Assembly (NCBI RefSeq): GCF_016907915.1
Contig: NZ_JAFBCW010000017.1
Location: forward strand, 1 to 57,436
Source of the DNA: Desulforadius tongensis
GTDB taxonomy: Bacteria > Bacillota > Desulfotomaculia > Desulfotomaculales > Desulfohalotomaculaceae
DNA length: 57,436 nt
Direction of reading: 5' to 3'
The notes beneath the pieces are model-generated. The model was not told the origin of the DNA. It worked only from the letters and a program-made list of their open reading frames with translations, and did not search any database. This document shows, piece after piece, positions 43,866 to 53,885 of the stretch (the first letter of the stretch is position 1; every line of letters starts with the position of its first letter). Position numbers and translations under genes: made by a program.

Positions 43866-43917
43866 AAATCAAAAGGGCGCAATCAATAGATGGCGCCCTT
43901 TTGATTTCTATTATAAT
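43861..43917 (+). terminator. 20-bp hairpin after the DUF169 gene
   Basis: Bases 43861-43880 are perfectly complementary to 43893-43912 (core AAAAGGGCGC/GCGCCCTTTT) with a 12-base loop. A T-rich stretch follows. The stem is unusually long and includes the stop codon. Confidence 0.82.
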
Positions 43918-43977
43918 TTTACATTTTTTTTGTGTATAATTATTATATTAGTTTTTCCTGTAAGGGTGTGGGGATTA

Positions 43978-46900
43978 GTGAAAAACAACCGGTTTGTTCA
44001 TCTGCACTTGCACAGTGAATACAGTTTACTGGACGGGGCGGCGCGTATTAATCATGTGGTCAGGGCAGCTGCAGATAAAGGCATGCCGGCACTGGCCATC
44101 ACTGATCACGGGGCGATGTTTGGAGTGGTGGAATTTTATAAAAAGTGCCGTGAGGAAGGTATTAAACCCATTTTGGGCTGCGAGGTATATGTGGCCCCCA
44201 GGACTATGAAACACCGTACTCCCAAGGTGGACGACCGGCTTTACCACCTGGTACTGCTGGCGGAAAACCAAGAGGGCTATCAAAATTTAATCAAACTGGT
44301 GTCCAAGGGTTATACCGATGGATTTTACTATAAGCCGCGGGTTGACAAAGAAGCGCTTTTTGAGCATGCCAAGGGAATAATAGCGTTAAGCGGTTGTGTG
44401 GCCGGGGAAGTTGCCGCTCACGCTGTAGCCCAAAGGCCGGAAAAAGCCAGGCAGGCGGCAGCGGAATACCGCGATATTTTCGGTGCCGGCAGCTTTTTCC
44501 TGGAGCTGCAGGATCATGGTTTCCCCGAACAAAAAGTGGCCAACCGGGAGTTGATCAGCATCAGCAGAGAAATGGGGCTGCCGCTGGTGGCAACCAACGA
44601 TGTGCACTATACAGAGCAGTCCCATGCGGAAATTCAAGATGTGCTGATGTGTATACAAACCGGTAAAACGGTGGATCAGGCGGACAGGATGAAGTTTCAG
44701 TCCGATCAATTATATTTAAAAAGTGCGGAAGAAATGGCCCGCCTGTTTGCTGAAGAGCAGGAAGCTTTAACAAACACGTTAAAGATAGCTGAACGCTGTA
44801 ATGTTAAAATTGATTTCGGTCAGATGCACCTGCCCTATTACGACGTTCCCCGGGGATATACCGCTGAAAGTTATTTAGAATTTCTGTGCTATCAAGGGGC
44901 GCAGAAAAGATATGGCCAGCTGTCCCCGGAGGTAGAGCACAGGTTGAAGCATGAATTAAACATTATTCAAAAGATGGGTTTTTCTGCCTATTTCTTAATT
45001 GTAAGAGATTTTGTCCATTATGCGAAAAAAAATAATATTCCGGTGGGGCCGGGTAGAGGCAGTGCTGCCGGCAGCATTGTGGCCTATTCACTTGGTATTA
45101 CCAATATCGATCCCCTGAGATACGGCCTGCTGTTTGAACGTTTTTTAAATCCCGAACGGGTTTCCATGCCGGATATTGATATCGACATCTGCCAGGAGCG
45201 GCGGGGGGAAGTAATTGATTATGTGGTACAAAAGTACGGTGCCGATAAAGTGGCCCAGATTATTACCTTTGGTACCATGGCGGCCCGGGCGGCCATTCGG
45301 GATGTGGGCCGGGCATTAAACCTGCCCTATGCTTATGTAGACAAAGTGGCTAAAATGGTGCCGGCGGAGTTAAATATGACCATTGAAAAGGCGTTAAAAC
45401 ACTCCCCGGAACTGAAGCAGCTGTACCAGTCTGACGCGGAAGCCAAAAAACTCATTGACACTGCCGGTGTTTTGGAAGGAATGCCCCGGCACGCTTCCAC
45501 CCATGCAGCGGGGATAGTGATTTCCCGGGAGCAGCTGACTAATTATTTACCGCTGCACCGTACCTCTGATGGTTCCATTACCACCCAGTTTCCCATGGGT
45601 ACGGTGGAAGAGCTGGGACTGTTAAAAATGGATCTGCTGGGTCTGCGCAACCTCACTGTTATCCAGCAGACGGTGGACATGCTGCTGCAGAACGGCGTTC
45701 AGCTGGACATCGAAAATATCCCGCTGGATGATGAAAAAACATATCAAATGCTGGCCCGGGGAAACAGTGCCGGTGTTTTTCAGCTGGAATCCAGCGGTAT
45801 GCGGGCAATATTAAAGGAATTAAAACCCACCGTCTTTGAAGATTTGATAGCGCTGGTGGCGCTGTATCGTCCCGGTCCGCTGGGCAGCGGTATGGTGGAA
45901 GATTTTATAAAGAATAAGCATGGTTTGCGGCAGGTGGACTACCTGCACCCGGACTTGGAACCGGTATTAAAAGAAACCTACGGGGTAATACTGTACCAGG
46001 AGCAGGTAATGAAAATTGCTCAAATTATGGCCGGCTACAGCCTGGGACAGGCTGATTCATTAAGAAAGGCCATGGGCAAAAAAATACCGGCTATTATGAA
46101 GATGCACCGGGAATGGTTTATTCACGGTGCCACCTGTGATGAAAAGGGCCGGCCGCTGTCCAGCCCCATTCCCGGGGCGCTGGCCAAGGGATATTCTCGC
46201 CAGCTGTCGGAAAAAATCTTTGATTTAATGGAATACTTTGCCGGGTACGGATTTAATAAAAGTCACTCTGCTGCCTATGCACTGGTGGCCTACCAAACCG
46301 CTTACTTAAAAGCAAATTACCCGGCCTACTATATGGCGGCCCTGCTGTCATCGGTGCGGGACAATACAGACAAGGTTTCCGCCTATATAGATGAGTGCCG
46401 GCGCATGGGTATTGAAGTGCTGCCTCCCGATGTCAACGAAAGCCAGGAAAGCTTTGCGGTGGTGGGAGGAAAAATACGCTTCGGCTTAACTGCAGTTAAA
46501 AACGTTGGCGTGGGTGCGGTGCGGCAGATAATTGCCAGCAGGCAGGCAGAAGGTTATTTTAAAAATTACAGTGATTTTTGCCGGCGTATTGATCCCCGCT
46601 CGGTGAATAAACGGGTGCTGGAAAGTTTGGTAAAAGCGGGTTCCTTCGACTCCCTGGGATATGGCCGGGCACAGCTGCTGGCGGTAGTGGAAAAGGGGCT
46701 GGAATTGGCTCAACAGGCCCAGCGGGATCGTGAAAGCGGCCAAATCAGCCTATTAGATATTTGGGGAGAAGAAAATCCCCAGATACAGGAAATTGAAATA
46801 CCCGATGTGCCGGAATATTCACCGGCAGATTTGCTGGCCATGGAAAAAGAAGCGTTGGGTTTGTACATCAGCGGTCACCCGCTGGAAGAATATCAAAATG

Positions 46901-47565
46901 TGTTTCGAGATGTGGCCAGTCACCGGTTGTCGGAATTGGGCGAGCTGGAAGAACAGCAGACGGTGGCGGTGGGGGGGATGATTTCCACCGCCCGCACCAT
47001 TACCACTTCCAAAGGTGAAATGATGGCCTTCGCTGCCTTGGAAGACATAACCGGGGGCTGTGAACTGGTTGTTTTTCCCAGCGTGTACCGCAGGTGCAGC
47101 GGTGCACTGCAAAATGATCAGCCGGTAATTGTCGTTGGCCAGGTGCAGAACAGCGAAGGGGAAATAAAAGTGCTGGCCAAAGAAATAGTTCCGCTGGATA
47201 AGTTGAATCGCGTGCTGTACCTGCGCTTGAAAGAACCGGATCAGCAGCTGCAGCGGCAGATATTGGAGATTATAAAAAATTACCCGGGGGAGCAGAGGGT
47301 TAATATTTATTACAGCGGCAGCAAAAAAGTAAATAAATTGTCTGCCGGTTACTCGGTGAAAGCACCGGGACCGGTGGTGTACCGGCTGCAGCAGCTGCTG
47401 GGTAAAGATAACGTGGTGGTTAAATGGAAGGCGGTAAAGTACAAAGAATTTACCACCGCCCTTTCAAGCAGGCGGGTAAATAAACAAACTTACCGGGAAC
47501 AGTCTGCCGCTGTGGAAGAAGTACATGGGTACGATGGCGGCTTCCGCTCCCTGCTGGATTTTTAA
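43978..47565 (+). CDS. dnaE: DNA polymerase III subunit alpha
   Basis: The 1195-residue DnaE-type replicative polymerase has an N-terminal PHP domain (HLHLHSEYSLLDGAARI, HGAMFGVVEFYKKC), the palm catalytic aspartates in MPDIDIDICQ near residue 400, GPGRGSAAGSIVAYSLGI just before it, the tandem helix-hairpin-helix, and a C-terminal OB fold (VAVGGMISTARTI). It lacks the built-in exonuclease of PolC. The GTG at 43978 is placed by the conserved start NRFVHLHLHSEYS; the longer frame enters the upstream terminator and is rejected. It begins the dnaE-accDA-pfkA-pyk neighbourhood common in Firmicutes. Confidence 0.96.
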   Translation: MKNNRFVHLHLHSEYSLLDGAARINHVVRAAADKGMPALAITDHGAMFGVVEFYKKCREEGIKPILGCEVYVAPRTMKHRTPKVDDRLYHLVLLAENQEGYQNLIKLVSKGYTDGFYYKPRVDKEALFEHAKGIIALSGCVAGEVAAHAVAQRPEKARQAAAEYRDIFGAGSFFLELQDHGFPEQKVANRELISISREMGLPLVATNDVHYTEQSHAEIQDVLMCIQTGKTVDQADRMKFQSDQLYLKSAEEMARLFAEEQEALTNTLKIAERCNVKIDFGQMHLPYYDVPRGYTAESYLEFLCYQGAQKRYGQLSPEVEHRLKHELNIIQKMGFSAYFLIVRDFVHYAKKNNIPVGPGRGSAAGSIVAYSLGITNIDPLRYGLLFERFLNPERVSMPDIDIDICQERRGEVIDYVVQKYGADKVAQIITFGTMAARAAIRDVGRALNLPYAYVDKVAKMVPAELNMTIEKALKHSPELKQLYQSDAEAKKLIDTAGVLEGMPRHASTHAAGIVISREQLTNYLPLHRTSDGSITTQFPMGTVEELGLLKMDLLGLRNLTVIQQTVDMLLQNGVQLDIENIPLDDEKTYQMLARGNSAGVFQLESSGMRAILKELKPTVFEDLIALVALYRPGPLGSGMVEDFIKNKHGLRQVDYLHPDLEPVLKETYGVILYQEQVMKIAQIMAGYSLGQADSLRKAMGKKIPAIMKMHREWFIHGATCDEKGRPLSSPIPGALAKGYSRQLSEKIFDLMEYFAGYGFNKSHSAAYALVAYQTAYLKANYPAYYMAALLSSVRDNTDKVSAYIDECRRMGIEVLPPDVNESQESFAVVGGKIRFGLTAVKNVGVGAVRQIIASRQAEGYFKNYSDFCRRIDPRSVNKRVLESLVKAGSFDSLGYGRAQLLAVVEKGLELAQQAQRDRESGQISLLDIWGEENPQIQEIEIPDVPEYSPADLLAMEKEALGLYISGHPLEEYQNVFRDVASHRLSELGELEEQQTVAVGGMISTARTITTSKGEMMAFAALEDITGGCELVVFPSVYRRCSGALQNDQPVIVVGQVQNSEGEIKVLAKEIVPLDKLNRVLYLRLKEPDQQLQRQILEIIKNYPGEQRVNIYYSGSKKVNKLSAGYSVKAPGPVVYRLQQLLGKDNVVVKWKAVKYKEFTTALSSRRVNKQTYREQSAAVEEVHGYDGGFRSLLDF

Positions 47566-47600
47566 AAATGAACATGTGTATTATGAATACAAACTGTTTC

Positions 47601-47629
47601 TTGTCAGTAGGTCAATAATATGATAATAT
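47601..47629 (+). promoter_or_regulatory. Sigma-A promoter before mtrB
   Basis: TTGTCA (47601-47606), 17 bp and TAATAT (47624-47629) give a start near 47636, 25 bases before the ATG. Confidence 0.65.
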
Positions 47630-47660
47630 ATGTTAAATATAGGAAAAAAGGGTGATATGC

Positions 47661-47891
47661 ATGAATGATGCACTGGCCATTGCCGGAGAATATGTGGTTG
47701 TTAAGGCCCTGGATAACGGGGTTACAATAATCGGTCTGACGCGGGGTAAGGATACTAAATTTCACCATACAGAAAAGTTAGATAAAGGGGAAGTAATGAT
47801 TGCCCAGTTTACCGAACACACATCGGCGATAAAAATACGTGGGCGGGCTGAAATAATGACCAAGCACGGTATCATTACCAGCGGTGAGTAA
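47661..47891 (+). CDS. mtrB: Tryptophan RNA-binding attenuation protein (TRAP)
   Basis: TRAP forms an 11-subunit ring that, when loaded with tryptophan, wraps (G/U)AG-repeat RNA and terminates or blocks expression of trp genes. The 76-residue product aligns closely with the Bacillus protein: [42 protein letters not shown], where the RNA-contacting K/K/R residues and tryptophan-pocket threonines are kept. The ATG at 47661 is six bases after GGGTGA. No trp gene, anti-TRAP gene or mtrA is in the window, so its targets lie elsewhere. Confidence 0.95.
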   Translation: MNDALAIAGEYVVVKALDNGVTIIGLTRGKDTKFHHTEKLDKGEVMIAQFTEHTSAIKIRGRAEIMTKHGIITSGE

Positions 47892-47915
47892 TCATTTTTG
47901 CATACACAGGGCATT

Positions 47916-47945
47916 AGTATCCAGAGTAAAGACTCTGGATATACT
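47916..47945 (+). terminator. Hairpin after mtrB
   Basis: ATCCAGAGT (47919-47927) pairs with ACTCTGGAT (47932-47940) over an AAAG loop. No T run follows, so termination strength is doubtful. Confidence 0.5.
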
Positions 47946-48049
47946 TATGTTAATTAGATGCAGACAAAAAATTGTGAACAAAAAAAGGATTGTACGGCCC
48001 TTTGTAGAAAAATGAATTGACGTTTTAGCAAAATTGGGGGGGCGTCAAT

Positions 48050-48241
48050 GTGTGGACTGTAGTATATATTGCGCAAAATAAACTTGAGGCTGAAAGGTTA
48101 CAAGAAAAATTAACTGCAGAAGGTTTACTGGTGAAGACAAAACCCATTGGAGGCAGTAAGGATGCTGAAAACAGTGCTTATGAAATATTAGTTCCTGCTT
48201 CAGAAGTTGATGAAGCCATGGAAGTGATGAATTCCTTTTAA
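48050..48241 (+). CDS. DUF2007-like small signal-transducing domain protein
   Basis: The 63-residue protein (WTVVYIAQNKLEAERLQEKL, LLVKTKPIG, YEILVPASEVDEAMEVM) has a single alpha/beta domain like the putative signal-transducing DUF2007 group, with the usual pattern of an address helix followed by a VPxxxxxEA motif. Its role is unknown. The GTG start at 48050 follows a G run (TTGGGGGGG); the overlapping ATG is immediately out of frame. It is 33 bases upstream of accD and probably cotranscribed with it. Confidence 0.7.
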   Translation: MWTVVYIAQNKLEAERLQEKLTAEGLLVKTKPIGGSKDAENSAYEILVPASEVDEAMEVMNSF

Positions 48242-48274
48242 CGTCCTTGCATATAAGGGAGAGGTGTAAGAGTT

Positions 48275-49123
48275 TTGGTTTTAGATTTTTTCCGTAAACA
48301 AAAGTACGTTACGGTAAAAGCAGATACTGAGAAAAAAGATATACCCGAAGGGTTATGGGTAAAATGTACTAACTGTAACGAAATAATATACACCAAGGAA
48401 TTAGAAAAAAATTATAAAATTTGTCATAAATGTAATTTTCACTTTAGAGTAGGTGCCAGGGAACGAATTGACATGGTGCTGGACCCGGGCAGCTTTATAG
48501 AATATGATAGTCAATTAGTATCCGGCAATCCTTTAAACTTTGCCGGCTATGAGGAAAAGCTGTTAAAAGCTCAAGAAATAACCGGCCTGAGGGAAGCGGT
48601 GCTCACCGGTGAAGGTACTATCGACGGTCACCGTGTGGTGCTGGCGGTGATGGATTCCCGGTTCATTATGGCCAGTATGGGCTCGGTGGTGGGAGAAAAG
48701 ATCACCAGGGCAATTGAAGCAGCACTGGAAAAGAAATACCCGTTAATTATTTTTGCCACCTCCGGGGGAGCGAGAATGCAGGAGGGTATATTGTCACTGA
48801 TGCAGATGGCCAAAACATCTGCAGCGCTGGCCAAGCTGGACCAGGCCGGAATTTTATACATTTCAGTGCTCACCGACCCCACCACCGGGGGGGTAACAGC
48901 CAGTTTTGCTTCCCTGGGGGATATTATCATTGCTGAACCGGGTGCACTGATTGCTTTTACCGGTCCCAGGGTTATTGAGCAGACCATTAAACAAAAATTG
49001 CCGGAAGGATTTCAAAGAGCCGAGTTTATGCGTCAGCACGGGTTTGTGGATATGATTGTAACCCGTGACAAAATGAAAAAAACGCTGGCAAACATTCTTG
49101 CGCTGCATACTGAGGAGGAATAG
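48275..49123 (+). CDS. accD: Acetyl-CoA carboxylase carboxyltransferase subunit beta
   Basis: AccD with AccA forms the carboxyltransferase that makes malonyl-CoA for fatty acid synthesis. The 282-residue product has the N-terminal zinc ribbon with CTNC near residue 29 and CHKC near 48, and the crotonase-type core ([41 protein letters not shown]). GGAGAGGTG precedes the TTG start. The stop is two bases from the accA start. accB and accC are not in the window. Confidence 0.95.
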   Translation: MVLDFFRKQKYVTVKADTEKKDIPEGLWVKCTNCNEIIYTKELEKNYKICHKCNFHFRVGARERIDMVLDPGSFIEYDSQLVSGNPLNFAGYEEKLLKAQEITGLREAVLTGEGTIDGHRVVLAVMDSRFIMASMGSVVGEKITRAIEAALEKKYPLIIFATSGGARMQEGILSLMQMAKTSAALAKLDQAGILYISVLTDPTTGGVTASFASLGDIIIAEPGALIAFTGPRVIEQTIKQKLPEGFQRAEFMRQHGFVDMIVTRDKMKKTLANILALHTEEE

Positions 49124-49125
49124 AT

Positions 49126-50076
49126 ATGGCCAGCTTACTGGACTTCGAAAGACCAATAACAGAACTGGAAGCTAAAATTGAAGAGCTGAAGAAATTTGCC
49201 GAAGAAAAAGAGATAGACCTGGATGCGGAAATCAAGAAATTAGAGCAAAGGGCGGAAGAACTGAAGAAATCAACATATAACAACCTGATACCATGGCAAA
49301 AGGTGTTAATCGCCCGGCACGGGGAAAGGCCCAATACGCTGGATTACATTAAATTATTAATCACTGATTTCATGGAACTGCACGGTGATCGTCTTTACGG
49401 AGATGACCCGGCGGTGGTTGGCGGCATCGGCCGCTTTGAGGGCAGGCCGGTTACAGTTATCGGCCATGTTAAAGGAAAGGACACCAAGCAGAACGTAGCC
49501 CGCAATTTCGGCATGGCTCACCCGGAAGGCTATCGCAAAGCACTAAGATTAATGAAGCAGGCGGAGAAATTCAACCGGCCTGTGCTTTGTTTTGTAGATA
49601 CACCGGGGGCATACTGCGGCATGGGAGCGGAGGAAAGGGGCCAGGGCGAAGCCATCGCCAGGGACTTAATGGTAATGTCAGCGCTGAAAGTTCCTTTAAT
49701 TACAGTTGTTATTGGGGAAGGCGGCAGCGGTGGTGCGCTGGCTTTCAGTGTAGCCGACCGGATACTGATGCAGGAACACTCCATCTTTTCGGTAAGTTCC
49801 CCGGAAGCCTGTGCCAGCATACTGTGGAAAGATGGAAGTAAAGCCCGGGAAGCGGCAGAGGCACTGCGGCTGACAGCCCAAGATTTAATGGAACTCGGGG
49901 TGATTGATGGTATAATAAAAGAACCGCTGGGCGGAGCCCATAGAGATTATAAACTGGCAGCAGAATTCATCTCCCGGGAAATCAGCAAACACCTAAACGA
50001 ACTGCTGCAGTACCCCGTAGATACACTGCTGGAAAAAAGATATGAGAAGTTTAGAGCAGTGGGACAGATCGGCTAG
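49126..50076 (+). CDS. accA: Acetyl-CoA carboxylase carboxyltransferase subunit alpha
   Basis: The 316-residue partner of AccD has the N-terminal helical region (LEAKIEELKKFAEEKEIDL), and the core with DRLYGDDPAVVGGIGRFEGR, DTPGAYCGMGAEERGQGEAI and IGEGGSGGALAFSVADRI, where the oxyanion-hole glycines lie. GAGGAGG precedes the ATG within the end of accD, so the two subunits are coupled, as expected for a fixed-ratio complex. A long hairpin follows the stop. Confidence 0.96.
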   Translation: MASLLDFERPITELEAKIEELKKFAEEKEIDLDAEIKKLEQRAEELKKSTYNNLIPWQKVLIARHGERPNTLDYIKLLITDFMELHGDRLYGDDPAVVGGIGRFEGRPVTVIGHVKGKDTKQNVARNFGMAHPEGYRKALRLMKQAEKFNRPVLCFVDTPGAYCGMGAEERGQGEAIARDLMVMSALKVPLITVVIGEGGSGGALAFSVADRILMQEHSIFSVSSPEACASILWKDGSKAREAAEALRLTAQDLMELGVIDGIIKEPLGGAHRDYKLAAEFISREISKHLNELLQYPVDTLLEKRYEKFRAVGQIG

Positions 50077-50120
50077 AATAATACAGGACAATTAAAAATT
50101 TAGAATGAAAATGAAGAATT

Positions 50121-50144
50121 AGTTTGGGCTTGACGGCCCAAACT
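50121..50144 (+). terminator. Hairpin after accA
   Basis: AGTTTGGGC (50121-50129) pairs with GCCCAAACT (50136-50144); flanking GAAGAATTA and TAATTCTTC can extend the stem. No clear T run follows. Confidence 0.6.
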
Positions 50145-50177
50145 ATATTATAATTCTTCTGTTTGAAGAAATCATTA

Positions 50178-50233
50178 AAGGACACCGGCTTAGTAAATAT
50201 TTAATAAAAAAATAAAAAGCAGGTGTCTTTTTG
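50178..50233 (+). other. Inverted repeat with T run before pfkA
   Basis: GACACC (50181-50186) pairs with GGTGTC (50222-50227) followed by TTTTTG, over an A-rich 35-base loop. It may be a weak terminator or attenuator. Short pieces (ACCGGCTTAG) recall the dispersed repeats. Confidence 0.35.
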
Positions 50234-50236
50234 TAA

Positions 50237-51214
<978 letters not shown>

Positions 51215-51241
51215 AACGTACTAAAAACGGGGGGGAAACCT

Positions 51242-52993
51242 TTGAGACGTACTAAAATTGTTTGCACCATCGGTCCGGCCAGCGAAGATGTGGAAATATT
51301 AAAAAAAATGATCAGGGCCGGTATGAATGTAGCCCGGATGAACTTTTCCCACGGCACCCATGAAGACCACGCCCGCAGAATATCTTTAGTTCGCCAGGCA
51401 GCTGCAGAAGTGGGGAAAAATATTGCCATAATGCTGGACACCAAAGGCCCGGAAATAAGGCTCGGTGTTTTTGCTGAAGAACCGATACTGCTCAGAGCAG
51501 GAGATGAATTTATCCTCACCACGGAAGAAATTCAGGGTGACAACAGCAGGGTTTCTGTAACTTATAAAGACCTGCCCAGGGATGTTACCAGGGGTGGGAA
51601 AATACTGGTGGCCGATGGCTTGATTGAGTTAGAGGTCATAGAAATAAACGATACCGAAGTACGCTGTAAGGTGGTTAACGGGGGGGAATTGAAGAGCCGT
51701 AAAGGAGTCAACCTTCCCGGGGTGCAGGTAAACCTGCCCGCTCTCACCGAAAAAGATATAGAAGATATTTTATTTGGTATTGAGCACCAGGTGGACTTTA
51801 TTGCCGCTTCTTTTATTAGAAATGCGGACAACGTATTAACCATAAGAAAGATTCTGGAAGAAAACAATGCTGATATCGACATTATCTCCAAAATTGAAAA
51901 TCGTGAGGCTGTAGATAAATTTGATGAAATACTGAAGGTATCCAATGGCATTATGGTTGCCCGGGGTGATTTGGGGGTAGAGATACCCGCCGAAGACGTA
52001 CCCATGATTCAAAAAACATTAATAGCCAAGTGCAACCTGGCCGGCAAACCGGTTATTACCGCCACCCAGATGCTGGAGTCCATGACCCACAATCCCAGGC
52101 CCACCAGGGCTGAGGCATCGGATGTGGCCAATGCCATTCTTGATGGTACCGACGCCATTATGCTGTCCGGTGAGAGTGCCGCCGGTAAATACCCTGTGGA
52201 AGCAGTAGAAACAATGAACCGTATTGCCGTTAGAGTTGAAAAATCATTCCCTTATGGCAAACACTTTAAAAAATTTAGTAACGGTAAAGCCAAAACGGTT
52301 ACAGACGGCATCAGCAGCGCGGTGTGCAGCGTTTCCGCCGATTTGGAAGCAGCGGCCATTTTATCAGCCACCGCTTCCGGTCATACCGCGAGAATGATAT
52401 CTAAATACCGGCCCCGGTGTCCCATTGTGGCGGTAACTCCAAACCCAAAAGTACTGCGTAAAATGGCGCTGGTTTGGGGAGTGGAACCGCTTTTAGTAAG
52501 AAAGATTACAGGAACTGATGAAATGATTGCAGAGACAGTAGAGGTGGCCCTGGCCTCAGGGATAATTAAAGCCGGGGACCTGGTGGTTATTACAGCGGGT
52601 GTGCCTGTGGGTATACACGGGACAACTAATTTACTTAAAGTACATACCGTGGGTAATATTTTAGCCCGCGGCACCGGTATCGGCAGCAGAGCTGTTACAG
52701 GTCAGGTTAAAGTTTGTCGTACAGTAAAGGATGCCCGGGAAAAGATTAAAGATGGAGACATTATGGTGACCGTTGGCACCGATAAAGATTTTGTTCCCTA
52801 TATGGAGAAATGTTCTGCCGTAGTTACCGAAGAAGCGGGGTTAACCTCCCATGCTGCCATTGTGGGACTGAATATAGGTATTCCGGTGGTGGTGGGAGTG
52901 GACGGCGCCACCGGTATTATTCCCGACGGGGAAATGATTACAGTTGACGGGCCAAGGGGATTAATTTACATTGGCACGGCGCGGGTAATGTAA
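51242..52993 (+). CDS. pyk: Pyruvate kinase with C-terminal PEP-utiliser domain
   Basis: The 583-residue enzyme makes ATP and pyruvate from phosphoenolpyruvate. The barrel has RTKIVCTIGPAS, MNFSHGTHEDH, MLDTKGPEIRLG, the active-site KIENREAVD and VARGDLGVEIP, and TQMLESMTHNPRPTRAE. The extra C-terminal domain (VVTEEAGLTSHAAIVGLNIGI, residues about 480-583) is the one found in Bacillus-type enzymes and resembles the phosphohistidine domain of PEP synthase. TTG at 51242 follows a G run. A PhoP-type repeat array begins ten bases after the stop. Confidence 0.96.
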   Translation: MRRTKIVCTIGPASEDVEILKKMIRAGMNVARMNFSHGTHEDHARRISLVRQAAAEVGKNIAIMLDTKGPEIRLGVFAEEPILLRAGDEFILTTEEIQGDNSRVSVTYKDLPRDVTRGGKILVADGLIELEVIEINDTEVRCKVVNGGELKSRKGVNLPGVQVNLPALTEKDIEDILFGIEHQVDFIAASFIRNADNVLTIRKILEENNADIDIISKIENREAVDKFDEILKVSNGIMVARGDLGVEIPAEDVPMIQKTLIAKCNLAGKPVITATQMLESMTHNPRPTRAEASDVANAILDGTDAIMLSGESAAGKYPVEAVETMNRIAVRVEKSFPYGKHFKKFSNGKAKTVTDGISSAVCSVSADLEAAAILSATASGHTARMISKYRPRCPIVAVTPNPKVLRKMALVWGVEPLLVRKITGTDEMIAETVEVALASGIIKAGDLVVITAGVPVGIHGTTNLLKVHTVGNILARGTGIGSRAVTGQVKVCRTVKDAREKIKDGDIMVTVGTDKDFVPYMEKCSAVVTEEAGLTSHAAIVGLNIGIPVVVGVDGATGIIPDGEMITVDGPRGLIYIGTARVM

Positions 52994-53002
52994 TAAATAA
53001 TC

Positions 53003-53056
53003 TTAACATAAATTTAACATTTTTTTGATTTTTAATTAACATGTCCATCCTATAAT
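53003..53056 (+). promoter_or_regulatory. PhoP-type box array and promoter
   Basis: Four units in exact 11-bp phase read TTAACATAAAT (53003), TTAACATTTTT (53014), TTGATTTTTAA (53025) and TTAACATGTCC (53036); three of the four start with TTAACA. TATAAT (53051-53056) follows, and there is no good -35 box. This is the layout of an activator-dependent Firmicute Pho promoter, with a start near 53063. Confidence 0.72.
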
Positions 53057-53062
53057 TAGTTT

Positions 53063-53160
53063 CAGTGTTGCAGGCGGGGATAAGAACTGCATAAGATGCG
53101 GTTCCGATCCTTGCCATAAAAGTATAAATAAAAACCCACTGCCCGGCAGTGGGTTTTTTT
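53063..53160 (+). ncRNA. Putative small RNA under PhoP control
   Basis: Between the PhoP-type promoter and a strong terminator lies a compact structure of about 98 bases with no reading frame. An outer stem GGCGGGGAT/ATCCTTGCC (53073-53081 with 53107-53115), an AA/CG internal loop and an inner stem GAACTGCAT/ATGCGGTTC (53084-53092 with 53096-53104) form one long hairpin. The terminator pairs CCCACTG with CAGTGGG (53135-53153) and ends in seven T. It could be a free regulatory RNA or an attenuated leader of dedA. I recognise no known family. Confidence 0.55.
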
Positions 53161-53214
53161 GTAGGTGCCGGCGGAAAGACAGCTTGTGGAACGGTGTTTC
53201 CCCTCTTTTTTGTC

Positions 53215-53242
53215 TTGTTAAGTTATGTAAGCAGGACATAAT
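53215..53242 (+). promoter_or_regulatory. Possible sigma-A promoter before dedA
   Basis: TTGTTA (53215-53220), 16 bp and CATAAT (53237-53242) would give a start 15-20 bases before the dedA TTG. Confidence 0.45.
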
Positions 53243-53263
53243 AACGTTGAGGGGGAATTAAGA

Positions 53264-53884
53264 TTGGAGCAGTTAACAGGGGCAGTTTTTCAATATTTAA
53301 GTCAGCTTGGCGGCATAGGCTTGTTTGTGGCGGTATTTATTGATGCACTGGGCATACCTTTTCCCGGTGGTTTAATGATTGTTATGTCCGGCTTTTTAAT
53401 TCAAAGAGGTGATTTGGGAGTAGTAGAGGCTGTTTTGGCCGTTGTGACAGGATACCTGTCCGGAGCTGTTGCAGCTTACTTTGTTGGTAAACATGTGGGT
53501 TACCCGACCATAAAAAAATACGGCAGGTACCTAAAAATTACTCCCGAAGGTTTTAAAAAGGGACAGCAATCCTTAAAGCATTCAGCTGCCGCTTATTTAA
53601 TTATAGGACGTTTTATACCTGCGGTGGGCAACATTGCACCCTACATGGCCGGAATCAGCGGACTAAAAATAATCTGGTTTGTATTATACAGTTCTGTCTT
53701 TGCCCTGCTGTGGGGAACTTTTAACTTATCTGTGGGCTATATTTTTGGGCGCAGTTGGCATAAAGCCGGCGAATTAATAGGTACGAACTCCTGGCTTGCG
53801 GCGGGGAGTTTGATACTTCTGTATTTTGGTTACAAGTATTACCAGCATAAAAAATTAAATAAAAATTTTATTGGGGGAGAATGA
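53264..53884 (+). CDS. DedA family membrane protein
   Basis: The 206-residue integral membrane protein belongs to the DedA/VTT family; characterised members move lipids such as undecaprenyl phosphate or phosphatidylethanolamine across the membrane. IDALGIPFPGGLMIVMSGFL near residue 25, YFVGKHVGYPTIKKYGRYL near 70, and RFIPAVGNIAPYMAGIS near 115 with the conserved arginine and proline are seen. GAGGGGGAA precedes the TTG start. It overlaps slightly with the reading frame of the SGNH hydrolase, so the two are likely cotranscribed. Confidence 0.92.
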   Translation: MEQLTGAVFQYLSQLGGIGLFVAVFIDALGIPFPGGLMIVMSGFLIQRGDLGVVEAVLAVVTGYLSGAVAAYFVGKHVGYPTIKKYGRYLKITPEGFKKGQQSLKHSAAAYLIIGRFIPAVGNIAPYMAGISGLKIIWFVLYSSVFALLWGTFNLSVGYIFGRSWHKAGELIGTNSWLAAGSLILLYFGYKYYQHKKLNKNFIGGE

Positions 53885-53885
53885 A

